Below are positions 51,180 through 58,702 of a DNA stretch of 64,000 nt, piece after piece. This DNA is from an uncultured Oscillospiraceae bacterium. GTDB lineage: Bacteria > Bacillota > Clostridia > Oscillospirales > Oscillospiraceae. Location: NCBI GenBank assembly GCA_910585735.1, contig CAJUEU010000004.1, forward strand, positions 1-64,000, given 5' to 3'. The number at the start of each line of letters is the position of its first letter. Position 1 is the stretch's first letter. The notes beneath the pieces are model-generated. The model made no database searches. It worked only from the letters and a program-made list of their open reading frames with translations, and was not told the origin of the DNA. The position numbers were made by a program, and so were the translations under genes.

Positions 51180-51595
51180 TAGAATCCCAAAGCCTCCATA
51201 CAGGCGGACATCTTCTCAGGCGTCATCTCTTCCTCCTCCTGGGCGTTCCACACATCGGCCGACCAGATCTCAGCCCGGTCGTTGACGCCGATGATGACCA
51301 CGTCCTTCTCCAGCCCGGCGTACTTCCGCAGCTTCTGGGGCACCACGATCCGCCCCTGGGAATCCAGCTCACACTTGGAGGCGTTGGCAAAGAGGGGCCG
51401 CATAGCCTTGGACTGGCTCATGGGGAGAGAGGCAAATTTTTCGGTGAAACGGTCCCAGGTCTCCTGGGGGTAGATAGCCAGGCAGGAATCCACGCCCATA
51501 GCCAGATGGAAGGACACGCCCAACTCCTCCCGCAGCTTGGCGGGGATAAACAATCTCCCCTTGGCGTCGATGGAATGTTCATAGGTCCCGGTCAT
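51179..51595 (-). CDS. mraZ: Transcriptional regulator MraZ
   Basis: Two AbrB-like repeats of about 45 residues each (TGTYEHSIDAKGRLFIPAKL and CELDSQGRIVVPQKLRKYA); MraZ binds repeats in its own promoter and controls the division cluster. The 138-residue length is usual. The start at 51593-51595 follows GGTGAGG. Direct TGGAGC repeats lie upstream next to the promoter. Confidence 0.96.
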   Translation of the reverse strand: MTGTYEHSIDAKGRLFIPAKLREELGVSFHLAMGVDSCLAIYPQETWDRFTEKFASLPMSQSKAMRPLFANASKCELDSQGRIVVPQKLRKYAGLEKDVVIIGVNDRAEIWSADVWNAQEEEEMTPEKMSACMEALGF

Positions 51596-51632
51596 GTCCT
51601 CACCCCCCACTTGAATGGGATTTTATGGTTTA

Positions 51633-51656
51633 TTGCTCCATTTTGCTCCACTTTGC
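51633..51656 (-). promoter_or_regulatory. MraZ-box-like direct repeats
   Basis: On the minus strand AAAGTGGAGCAAAATGGAGC shows TGGAGCAA repeated at ten-base spacing (51643-51650 and 51633-51640), with a third partial copy. Ten-base-spaced TGG repeats just downstream of the promoter are the usual MraZ target. Confidence 0.7.
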
Positions 51657-51662
51657 TTTTTC

Positions 51663-51691
51663 AGTATAACGGCTCTGTAACCAAATTGCAA
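51663..51691 (-). promoter_or_regulatory. Promoter of the division cluster (mraZ)
   Basis: TTGCAA (51686-51691), 17-base spacer, TATACT (51663-51668) on the minus strand, directly upstream of the MraZ-box repeats. Confidence 0.8.
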
Positions 51692-51725
51692 TACTTATTT
51701 TGAATTTTTTCCACCGAAATGTGGA

Positions 51726-51772
51726 CAAAAAAATCCCCTCAAGGGGTCAGTTGTGACCACTTGAGGGGATTG
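51726..51772 (-). terminator. Terminator of the coaD operon
   Basis: AATCCCCTCAAG and CTTGAGGGGATT with an inner GGTCA/TGACC stem, followed by TTTTTTTG on the minus strand. It separates the coiled-coil gene from mraZ. Confidence 0.88.
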
Positions 51773-51808
51773 CTACTATATGTTGTGTTAGGTGTGGGGA
51801 GAAATTTT

Positions 51809-52324
51809 TTAATCCTCGTCGGCAGCGGCATCGTAGGCCCGGCTCTGGCTCTGGGTGGGCTCCATCCCCGCGGCGGCGGCGCGGAACCGGCCCCGGGACT
51901 TTTTGATCTCGTCATAGGCCTCGGCCACCGCCTCCTCGGTGCGGCGGAGGGCATCGTCACAGTAGCGGTTGGCGGCTACCTTCAGCTCCCGGGACTTGGC
52001 CTCGGCGTCCCGGCGGATGGCCTCGCTCTCCCGCTTGGCCTTGGCCAGAAGCTCGTCCTCGGCCAGAAGCTGCTTGGCCTTCTCCTGGGCCTGCTGGATG
52101 ATGAGCTCCCCCTCCCGTTTGGCGGAGGCCAGGTAATCGTTCCGGGCGGCCAGGAGCTTCCGGGCCTCGGCCAGCTCCATGGGGAAGGCCCCACGGATCT
52201 CATCGATCAGGTCCAGAGTCTCTGCCCGGTCCAGCATACATTTGTCTCCCGACAGAGGAACGTTTTTGGCCTCCTCCACCGATTCAAACAGCATATCCAA
52301 CAGTTCATTGACACCGCTTGCCAT
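51809..52324 (-). CDS. Coiled-coil protein downstream of coaD
   Basis: Predicted cytoplasmic protein of 171 residues made mostly of Glu/Lys/Ala heptads (about 45-150), including LASAKREGELIIQQAQEKAKQL and RDAEAKSRELKVAAN. The first 25 residues form a short amphipathic region (NELLDMLFESVEEAK). Similar small proteins next to coaD occur in Clostridia and are sometimes annotated as ATPase or DivIVA-related, but no catalytic motif is visible. Function unknown. The ATG at 52322-52324 fits GGGAGG better than the ATG six bases upstream. Confidence 0.8.
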   Translation of the reverse strand: MASGVNELLDMLFESVEEAKNVPLSGDKCMLDRAETLDLIDEIRGAFPMELAEARKLLAARNDYLASAKREGELIIQQAQEKAKQLLAEDELLAKAKRESEAIRRDAEAKSRELKVAANRYCDDALRRTEEAVAEAYDEIKKSRGRFRAAAAGMEPTQSQSRAYDAAADED

Positions 52325-52343
52325 GCTCATTTCCTCCCGCTTT

Positions 52344-52835
52344 TTATTTTTTTCTCTTTATTTTTTCGTTCACGTCCCCGATGATCTCCCGGGGGACAAA
52401 GTCGCTGAGATCGGCGCCATAGGACGCCATCTCCTTCACTACACTGGAGCTGATATAGGTATATTTGGCGCTGGAGGGGATGAACAACGTCTCCAGCTTT
52501 GGATTCAGCTTCTGATTGATAAGAGCCATCTGGAGCTCGTACTCGTAGTCTGAGGCCGCCCGCAGGCCCTTCACCAAAGCGCAGGCCCCTTTTTCCTTGG
52601 CGTACTCGGCCACCAGGGCATTGGAATAGTCCACCTCCACATTGGGAAAGTCCTTCACCACCCGGCGAATGAGCTCCACCCGCTCGGCAGGGGTAAAGAG
52701 GCCGGAATTCACCTTTTCGGCGTTGACCATCACGCAGACGATAAGCTTGTCAAAGCAGCCGGCGGCCCGCTTGATGACGTTGCGGTGTCCCAGAGTAATG
52801 GGGTCGAAGCTGCCGGGATAGATGGCGGTCTTCAT
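52344..52835 (-). CDS. coaD: Phosphopantetheine adenylyltransferase
   Basis: Joins ATP and 4'-phosphopantetheine to dephospho-CoA. The 163-residue protein has the GSFDPITLGH nucleotide motif near the start, KGLRAASDYEYE substrate loop and the ISSSVVKE motif near the end. Start overlaps the rsmD stop as ATGA, the common rsmD-coaD pair. Confidence 0.97.
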   Translation of the reverse strand: MKTAIYPGSFDPITLGHRNVIKRAAGCFDKLIVCVMVNAEKVNSGLFTPAERVELIRRVVKDFPNVEVDYSNALVAEYAKEKGACALVKGLRAASDYEYELQMALINQKLNPKLETLFIPSSAKYTYISSSVVKEMASYGADLSDFVPREIIGDVNEKIKRKK

Positions 52836-53401
52836 GACGTCTCCCCTCCCGCTCTCTCCGGGGCCCGGTGGTACACCGTCAGCCGGATCTTCCCATAGCG
52901 GTAGTCCCGGCCCATCACGTAGGGGGCGGGAAGCTGAGGCAGGATCTGGTCCACAGCGCTTTCACAGACAATTATACCATTTTCGGTCATAATGTCAATC
53001 TCGGCCATCTTCAAAAGGGCCTTGTCCAGCAGCCCGGCGGCATAGGGCGGATCCAGAAAGGCCAGGGAAAATTTCTCCCGGCAGGAGCCCAGAAAGCTGA
53101 GGGCGTCCCCCTGGACCACCCGGCTTTGGTTCTCAAAGCCGGTGAGGGCCAGGTTCTCTTTGATGACCTTCACCGCCTCCCGGGACTGGTCCACAAAGAC
53201 GCACCTTTCGGCCCCCCGGGAGAGAGCCTCGATGCCCAGCTGCCCGGTGCCGCCGAAGAGGTCCAGCACCCGGCGGCCCTCAATGTCGAACTGGACGATA
53301 TTAAAAATGGACTCCTTCACCTTGTCGGTGGTGGGACGGATGTCCATGCCGGGAAACTCCCTGAGCTTCCGCCCCCGGGCACTGCCCGTGATGACGCGCA
53401 T
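52832..53401 (-). CDS. rsmD: 16S rRNA m2G966 methyltransferase RsmD
   Basis: Methylates G966 of 16S rRNA. The 189-residue enzyme begins MRVITGSARGRKLREFPG, has the SAM site DLFGGTGQLGIEALSRGA and the catalytic DPPY. The ATG at 53399-53401 follows AGGAGG; in-frame upstream codons lie in the promoter region. It leads the rsmD-coaD-coiled-coil unit. Confidence 0.96.
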   Translation of the reverse strand: MRVITGSARGRKLREFPGMDIRPTTDKVKESIFNIVQFDIEGRRVLDLFGGTGQLGIEALSRGAERCVFVDQSREAVKVIKENLALTGFENQSRVVQGDALSFLGSCREKFSLAFLDPPYAAGLLDKALLKMAEIDIMTENGIIVCESAVDQILPQLPAPYVMGRDYRYGKIRLTVYHRAPERAGGETS

Positions 53402-53435
53402 GGGGACCCCCTCCTTTCCAAATTCGCTTTTTTCA

Positions 53436-53464
53436 ATCATAACAGAAAATAGCCCAGGGCGCAA
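53436..53464 (-). promoter_or_regulatory. Promoter of the rsmD-coaD unit
   Basis: TTGCGC (53459-53464), 17-base spacer, TATGAT (53436-53441) on the minus strand. A GCCCgGGG/CCCtGGGC hairpin just upstream, after the toxin gene, overlaps the -35 region and may end the toxin-antitoxin transcript. Confidence 0.68.
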
Positions 53465-53515
53465 ACCCCCCGGGCATATTTTTTGAAAAATTTTAGATTT
53501 CATGTGGGGATGGAG

Positions 53516-53854
53516 TCATTCTTTAACGTCCTGGTCGTCCCAAGCATCCTCAAACAGGATCCGCAGGTAGTCCCGGCGGCCGTAAAGGACACGGTCGATG
53601 TAGACCTCGGTGGAGCGGACATGGTAAAAGATCATGTAATTGCCGCTGGTCAGATAGCGGAACTCTCTGCCCAAATCGGCGGAAGGCACCGGAGTACCCG
53701 CAAAGGGCTGGCTCCATAAGGTGCGAATCTGATCCATGATTTTACGGAGCGTCGATTTTGCGGCAATCGGATTTTCCAATTCCTTTGAAATGTACTCCTT
53801 GATCTCCAACAGATCAAGACGGGCCGACTGCGATAAACTCACTTTATTTTTCAT
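53516..53854 (-). CDS. RelE/ParE-family toxin
   Basis: Predicted type II toxin of 112 residues. The ParE/RelE fold is seen in SQSARLDLLEIKEYISKELEN at the start, a central LGREFRYLTSGNYMIFYHV strand region, and VYIDRVLYGRRDYLRIL at the end. ParE toxins act on gyrase and RelE toxins on mRNA; this one cannot be assigned further. The ATG overlaps the antitoxin stop as ATGA. The antitoxin is of the Phd/YefM type. Confidence 0.9.
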   Translation of the reverse strand: MKNKVSLSQSARLDLLEIKEYISKELENPIAAKSTLRKIMDQIRTLWSQPFAGTPVPSADLGREFRYLTSGNYMIFYHVRSTEVYIDRVLYGRRDYLRILFEDAWDDQDVKE

Positions 53855-54102
53855 CGCTCGATCCCTAACTCCTGCTCGACCTCTTCCACTGTCAGCCACC
53901 CCTCCTCCTCGCCGGAGCGACGGCCTTTTTCCAGCTCAGCCATGAGCTTAATGGTGGCTTGGAGCTTTTCATACTCCCGCAGGTCGACGATGGCGTACTT
54001 GCCCCGCCCGTTTTTAGTAAGAAAAACAGGCGAACCCTCCTCCACATCGTGAAGGACCTCGGTATAGTTGCGCAGGTCGGAGATGGGTTTGATGTTCGGC
54101 AT
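53851..54102 (-). CDS. Phd/YefM-family antitoxin
   Basis: Antitoxin of 83 residues. The Phd N-terminal DNA-binding fold is present (NIKPISDLRNYTEVLHDVEEGSPV, FLTKNGRGKYAIVDLREYE), followed by a helical toxin-binding tail ending in VEEVEQELGIE. The start follows AAGGAG. The promoter with inverted TGCTGT repeats is directly upstream, so autoregulation with the toxin as co-repressor is likely. Confidence 0.92.
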   Translation of the reverse strand: MPNIKPISDLRNYTEVLHDVEEGSPVFLTKNGRGKYAIVDLREYEKLQATIKLMAELEKGRRSGEEEGWLTVEEVEQELGIER

Positions 54103-54126
54103 ACGAAACAACTCCTTTCTGCCTCT

Positions 54127-54160
54127 ATTATAACCTATTATGCTGTAAAATTCAACAGCA
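54127..54160 (-). promoter_or_regulatory. Promoter and operator of the toxin-antitoxin pair
   Basis: TTGAAT (54150-54155), 17-base spacer, TATAAT (54127-54132) on the minus strand. TGCTGT (54141-54146) and ACAGCA (54155-54160) form an inverted repeat across the spacer and -35, and another CACAGCA copy lies just upstream at about 54166-54172. Confidence 0.8.
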
Positions 54161-54208
54161 AATTTCACAGCAAGGCGGCCCATAATTTCCCTGGAAGAGG
54201 GTTCCCTC

Positions 54209-54652
54209 CTATGCCTCCCTCCGGCGCTTGTAGAGCACGATCTCGGGGTCGGTTCCCCCGCCGCCGTATTCGCACACTAAGATGTATTCGGCATCGGCCA
54301 CCACGCCGTAGCAGCGCTCGTTGGAGGGCCGTTCGATCTGGTTGCCCAGGTATATGTTGCCATCCGACAGCAGCTTTACCGTCTGCCCGTTGGGGAGGGG
54401 ATATTCCAGGTTGACAAAATATCCCGGAAGCAGATTGAGGTCGTCCACATGGAGATCCGGGATCCCCAGGCCGTTGATCTCCTCCACCAGGGTCTTTTTC
54501 AGGGTCAGGAAGGTCTCGTGGCCCTTCTCCCCGACGCACCGGGCGGCAATACAGTCGCCGCCGTAGGGTCGGCCCCCGGTCTCAGCGCAGCCGGGGCACT
54601 CCGCCCGCCGGGGGCAGCTTTTGCAGCAGTCCATGTTGCATATCTCCGACAT
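54209..54652 (-). CDS. Cys-rich protein of unknown function
   Basis: Protein of 147 residues, not recognised. The first 40 residues hold eight Cys (NMDCCKSCPRRAECPGC, then GDCIAARC), a pattern like a zinc- or Fe-S-binding DUF3795-type domain. The second part is strand-rich (PLPNGQTVKLLSDGNIYLG) and has no known motif. The ATG at 54650-54652 is seven bases after AGGAGG. It may belong with the lipoprotein upstream, 43 bases away, but no function follows from that. Confidence 0.75.
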   Translation of the reverse strand: MSEICNMDCCKSCPRRAECPGCAETGGRPYGGDCIAARCVGEKGHETFLTLKKTLVEEINGLGIPDLHVDDLNLLPGYFVNLEYPLPNGQTVKLLSDGNIYLGNQIERPSNERCYGVVADAEYILVCEYGGGGTDPEIVLYKRRREA

Positions 54653-54695
54653 GGTCATTCCTCCTGTTGTGTTTTTCTCTTTTCACCGTGAAGGG

Positions 54696-55505
54696 TCAGT
54701 CGCCGTGGTAGTCCAAGTCATGCCAGCGTTGAAATTCCTCCGTGGATGCGTAGGTCACGCCACCGATCTCGGCGTTCTCCTCCCGGTAGACCTCTTTCAG
54801 CGTTCCGATTTTCTCGTCATAGTTTTCCACCGTAAGGGTAGCGGTAAAGTCATCACTGTAGTTATCCTGGTTCTTTAACCGCCGCACACAGGTCAGTTTC
54901 CCGTCCAGATAGCGGTAAAATTCGATGGTATAGCTAAATCCGCTGTGGTTCCAAGTCTCGATCACCTGCCGCTCCTGGTCAAAATCAGGCATGGCCAGAT
55001 TTTCCAGGCCGTAGGGGTCCCGTACAAACTGTTCCGCTTCTTTGTCCCAAACATAATACACGCTTCCGCTGGAACTGGCCGCTATCCAGGAACCATATTC
55101 AAAATCCATGCAGCCATCAAAATTCACGTCCACCTCACGAGGGGTCGCAGCTCCCAAACTATATAACCAAACCTCGTCCTCAAAAGACTGTTTCAGTTCC
55201 CCGCTGCTTTCTTCATAGACAGATACCAGAATGGGAATGCCCCCTTCTGCTTCCTGTTCTTCCCGTTGAGTGATCTCCACCCAAAACTTATGCTCCCCAT
55301 CACCCACGTCAAGCTCAATGCCCATAGAAGAGGGCTCGGGTGTTGGGGTAACGGTCACCATCGGGGTGGGCGTGGGCTCGGGCGTTGGGGTAACGGTCAC
55401 CATCGGGGTGGGCGTGGGCGCAGGGGTGGGGACGGAAGCCCCAGGCTCCCTCTGGCAGGCCGTCAGAAGGAGAAGCAAGGTCAAAATGGGAAGATATTTT
55501 TTCAT
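54696..55505 (-). CDS. Lipoprotein with tandem Pro-Thr repeats (XAC2610-like C-terminal part)
   Basis: Exported lipoprotein of 269 residues, function unknown. Lipobox LLTAC (Cys17); then a linker made of a 14-residue unit rich in Pro and Thr that is repeated nearly exactly (DNA period 42). The main domain at about 60-210 contains REVDVNFDGCMDFEYGSW, like XAC2610-family proteins, and ends with helical and charged segments. The signal peptide and upstream sequence are copies of those in front of the transglutaminase lipoprotein. The start follows AAAGGAG. Confidence 0.82.
   Translation of the reverse strand: MKKYLPILTLLLLLTACQREPGASVPTPAPTPTPMVTVTPTPEPTPTPMVTVTPTPEPSSMGIELDVGDGEHKFWVEITQREEQEAEGGIPILVSVYEESSGELKQSFEDEVWLYSLGAATPREVDVNFDGCMDFEYGSWIAASSSGSVYYVWDKEAEQFVRDPYGLENLAMPDFDQERQVIETWNHSGFSYTIEFYRYLDGKLTCVRRLKNQDNYSDDFTATLTVENYDEKIGTLKEVYREENAEIGGVTYASTEEFQRWHDLDYHGD
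55333..55416. repeat. 42-base tandem repeat inside the lipoprotein gene
   Basis: Two copies of a 42-base unit beginning GGCTCGGG (55333 and 55375) differ by a single base in the first 41. They code the Pro/Thr linker and could change in number by slippage, altering the reach of the domain from the membrane. Confidence 0.85.
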
Positions 55506-55566
55506 CGTTGGCTCCTTTCTCCCCGTGAGGGGCAAGCCTCTCCCTCATGTACTTCTCCAGGTGCGC

Positions 55567-56739
55567 CTATTCCGGCTTCTCGCCGAAGCCGTTCCAGTAA
55601 AAGCGGGTGGCGGTGGCCTCGGGGACGTTTTCATAGTCCCACTGGTGGTTGCTCCCGCGCAGATGGTCGCTGGTGACATTGAAAAAATTATAGTCGCCCT
55701 CCATGTCCCAGGTGGTGTCTACGCAGTACCACTCGTCCTCCAGCTTCACCATGTTCCAGGCGTGGTCTTCGGTAGAATCAAATGCGGCCCCTATCACAGT
55801 AATACACTCCACCCCGGCCAGATCCATCAAAAGCTGGAAGGTGGTAGCGTAACCATAGCAGATACCGTATCCGCTCACTAAGTATCCGTAAGGATTGGTG
55901 TTGTCCTTCTGACCTATAAAGGACTTGCCGCTGAGGACGGTCTCATCATAGGTTCCCTGCTCCAGCATCCAATCCCGAAGGGCCAGCTCCTTCTCAAAAT
56001 CGGTCATATCCTCGGTGATACACTCCATAGCCTCCTTGCACCGGGCCAGAAGGGCGGCGTTCCGCTGGCTCAGTTCGCTCTCGTCCCCCGAGGCGTAGGC
56101 CTCCAGGATGGGCGTGGTGGCGTACAACCGCCTTATATGGTATCGGTTGGGGGGATCAAAAGGTATAAAACTGCTGATATCCAAGGTGGGGATCGGTTCA
56201 TCCTCAGAAGGGGCCGAGGGGGTAGGTCTGGGCTGGGGCGGCTCCTCCCCGTTGAGGACGGCCATCAGGGCGTCTACCGCTCCATTGGGGTCCTCACAAA
56301 TAAACAGGGCAACATAGCCGGGCGGCACGATCACCGTCATCCCCTTCTCCACCAGAACGGCCTGGGCGGGAAAATAGCCGAAGAAGTCGCCCTGCCGGGC
56401 TTTGCGGTATTCCTCCACCGCGTTGGCGGCGGCCACGTCGTTTTCCGGGTCAGAAAGACGGATCACCGCCAGCTCCCGGGCATCTGTCCCCTGGGCGGCG
56501 TAGATGGTGGCCTCGGTCCAGGAGCCCTCCTCCAGGCAGTATAGCTCGTTCAGGTACAGGTCCCGGTCCTCCTGCTCCAGAGGGGACAGGTCCTCCCAAC
56601 CCAGGTAGCCGGCCACGACCTGAGCGGCGTCCGCTGTGGAGACATAGTCCGGGGGGACGGTGGTGTCCGCGGTGTTCTGCTCCCCTCCGCAGGCGGTAAG
56701 GAGAAGAAGCAAGATCAGAATGGGAAAATATTTCTTCAT
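55567..56739 (-). CDS. Transglutaminase-fold lipoprotein
   Basis: Exported lipoprotein of 390 residues. Lipobox LLTAC (Cys17) and a signal nearly identical to the next lipoprotein. An N-terminal part (about 25-150) resembles DUF4358-type domains. A transglutaminase-like domain at about 225-390 has the catalytic Cys in YGICYGYATTF, His in STEDHAWNMV and Asp in VDTTWDMEG. Such domains act as peptidases or cross-linkers; substrate unknown. The start follows AAAGGAA. Confidence 0.85.
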   Translation of the reverse strand: MKKYFPILILLLLLTACGGEQNTADTTVPPDYVSTADAAQVVAGYLGWEDLSPLEQEDRDLYLNELYCLEEGSWTEATIYAAQGTDARELAVIRLSDPENDVAAANAVEEYRKARQGDFFGYFPAQAVLVEKGMTVIVPPGYVALFICEDPNGAVDALMAVLNGEEPPQPRPTPSAPSEDEPIPTLDISSFIPFDPPNRYHIRRLYATTPILEAYASGDESELSQRNAALLARCKEAMECITEDMTDFEKELALRDWMLEQGTYDETVLSGKSFIGQKDNTNPYGYLVSGYGICYGYATTFQLLMDLAGVECITVIGAAFDSTEDHAWNMVKLEDEWYCVDTTWDMEGDYNFFNVTSDHLRGSNHQWDYENVPEATATRFYWNGFGEKPE

Positions 56740-56837
56740 AAACGGTTCCTTTCTCTCCAGGAGGGACAAATCCCTCCTCATCGGGCACGAATCGGAAGGG
56801 AAACGGGTGTCATTTTGCGGGCGCACAATGCGTGCCC

Positions 56838-58658
56838 CTACGGGGTATGGAAATAATCATACACCACTTTCCCGGTGGCCTTACCCACGGCTTTTTCCAG
56901 GTCCGCCAGAGAGGCGGCTTTGATGTTCTTTACGCTCTTGAACTCCTTCAAGAGCTGGTTACGGCGCTTCTCCCCGATACCGGGGATCTTGTCCAGCTCA
57001 GAGCCCTTCACCCGCTGGGACTGCTGCTGGCGGTGGAACTCGATGGCAAAGCGGTGGGTCTCCTCCTGGATCTGGCCCACCAGGGCGAAGACCGCCGGGA
57101 TCCGCTGGATGCCGATCTCGGCGCCCTCCGGGGTCACCAGGGCCCGGGTGCGGTGGCGGTCGTCCTTCACCATACCAAAGACCGGGATGGAAAGGCCCAG
57201 CTTTTCCTCCACCCCCACGGCCACACGGGCGTGCTCGATGCCGCCGTCGATGAAGAGCACGTCGGGCAGGTCGCCGAATTTCTCGTCCCCGTCCAAATAC
57301 CGCTGGAATCTTCTGGTAAGTACCTGGTCCATGGAGGCGTAGTCGTTGGGGCCCTCCATGTCCTTGAGCTTGAAATGGCGGTAGTCCCGCTTCAGGGGCT
57401 TGCCGTCCACGTAGACCACCATGGAGGCCACGATATCGTCGGCCCCCTGGTTGGAGATGTCGTAGCTCTCGATGCGTTTGGGAGGCTTGTCCAGGCCCAG
57501 CATCTCCCCTAAAAGCTCCAGCAGCTTGGACTGGCGTTCCGCCTTGGAGGTGGCCCGCTCCACCTCCTCCACGGCGTTCTTGTTTGCCAGTTTGATGAGA
57601 TCCATCTTGGCCCCCCGCTGGGGGGTGACCAAAGTGACCCGGTGCCCGCAGGCCTCGGAGAGGAGCCGGGTAAGGGAGACCTCGTCCTCCAGCTCACAGG
57701 GGAGCAGGATCTGTTTGGGCAGCCGGGAGCGGCCGGCGTAGTACTGGCTCAGAAGGTAGGAGACCGCCTCCCCCTCCTCCCCCTCCATGGGGGTCTCGAT
57801 GAGGTCCATGTCCTTGGCGGCCAGGTCCCCCTCAATATAATGAAGGACCACAAAGCAGCTTTTGGCCTCCCCCCGGTGGTAGCCCACCACGTCGGTGTCA
57901 GCCAGGGACCCGGCCACCACCTTCTGCCGCTTGCCCAGAAGCTCAATGGCCTTCACCCGGTCCCGGAGCTCGGCCGCCTTCTCAAAGCGCATTTCCTCGG
58001 CGGCAAGCTCCATTTCAGCGGTCAAATCGGCCTTGACCTCCTTAAACTGGCCCTCCAAAAGCCGGATGGCCTGGTCCATGGCCTCCCTGTGGCGGTTCGG
58101 GTCCATGTCGACCCGGCAGTAGCCGTCGCACAGGCCCATGTGGTAGTTGAGGCAGGGCCGCTCCTTCCCCACGTCCCGGGGAAATTGCTTGCTGCAGGAG
58201 GGCAGCTTGAGGGCGGAACGGAGAGCGGAGAGAAGGCCCCATGTCTCGTGGCGGCTGCCGTAGGGGCCGAAGTACCGGGCGCCGTCCTCAACGACCTTGT
58301 TCACCAGGGAAAAACGGGGATAGGGAGCCTTTACGTCCAGGCGGATGTAAGGGTAGCCCTTGTCATCCTTCAAAAGGATGTTGTAATGAGGCTGGTGGCG
58401 TTTAATGAGGGAGTTTTCCAGCACCAGGGCCTCGAACTCGCTGTCGGCCACGATCACATCAAAGTGGTCGATGGAGGCGACCATGGCCCGGGTCTTCTCG
58501 GTGTGGGAGGCCAGGTTGGCAAAATACTGAGAGACCCGGTTTTTCAGGGCCTTGGCCTTGCCCACGTAGATGACCTCGTTGTGCTTGTCCTGCATGATGT
58601 AGACGCCTGGCTTCAACGGCAGGGCGTGGGCTTTTTCCTTCAGTTCGTCAAAGGTCAT
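56838..58658 (-). CDS. uvrC: Excinuclease ABC subunit C
   Basis: Makes both incisions in nucleotide excision repair with UvrA and UvrB. The 606-residue protein has the GIY-YIG N-terminal nuclease (PGVYIMQDKHNEVIYVGKA), a Cys-containing stretch (CSKQFPRDVGKERPCLNYHMGLCDGYC region), the UVR motif AEEMRFEKAAELRD, the RNase-H-like core ESYDISNQGADDIVASMVV, and the C-terminal helix-hairpin-helix. The start at 58656-58658 follows AGGAGG; codons upstream run into mutY. No LexA box was seen upstream. Confidence 0.97.
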   Translation of the reverse strand: MTFDELKEKAHALPLKPGVYIMQDKHNEVIYVGKAKALKNRVSQYFANLASHTEKTRAMVASIDHFDVIVADSEFEALVLENSLIKRHQPHYNILLKDDKGYPYIRLDVKAPYPRFSLVNKVVEDGARYFGPYGSRHETWGLLSALRSALKLPSCSKQFPRDVGKERPCLNYHMGLCDGYCRVDMDPNRHREAMDQAIRLLEGQFKEVKADLTAEMELAAEEMRFEKAAELRDRVKAIELLGKRQKVVAGSLADTDVVGYHRGEAKSCFVVLHYIEGDLAAKDMDLIETPMEGEEGEAVSYLLSQYYAGRSRLPKQILLPCELEDEVSLTRLLSEACGHRVTLVTPQRGAKMDLIKLANKNAVEEVERATSKAERQSKLLELLGEMLGLDKPPKRIESYDISNQGADDIVASMVVYVDGKPLKRDYRHFKLKDMEGPNDYASMDQVLTRRFQRYLDGDEKFGDLPDVLFIDGGIEHARVAVGVEEKLGLSIPVFGMVKDDRHRTRALVTPEGAEIGIQRIPAVFALVGQIQEETHRFAIEFHRQQQSQRVKGSELDKIPGIGEKRRNQLLKEFKSVKNIKAASLADLEKAVGKATGKVVYDYFHTP

Positions 58659-58702
58659 GGGACGCCTCCTCATATGCTTATTGGGGGGCCAGCATTCGGT
58701 CT

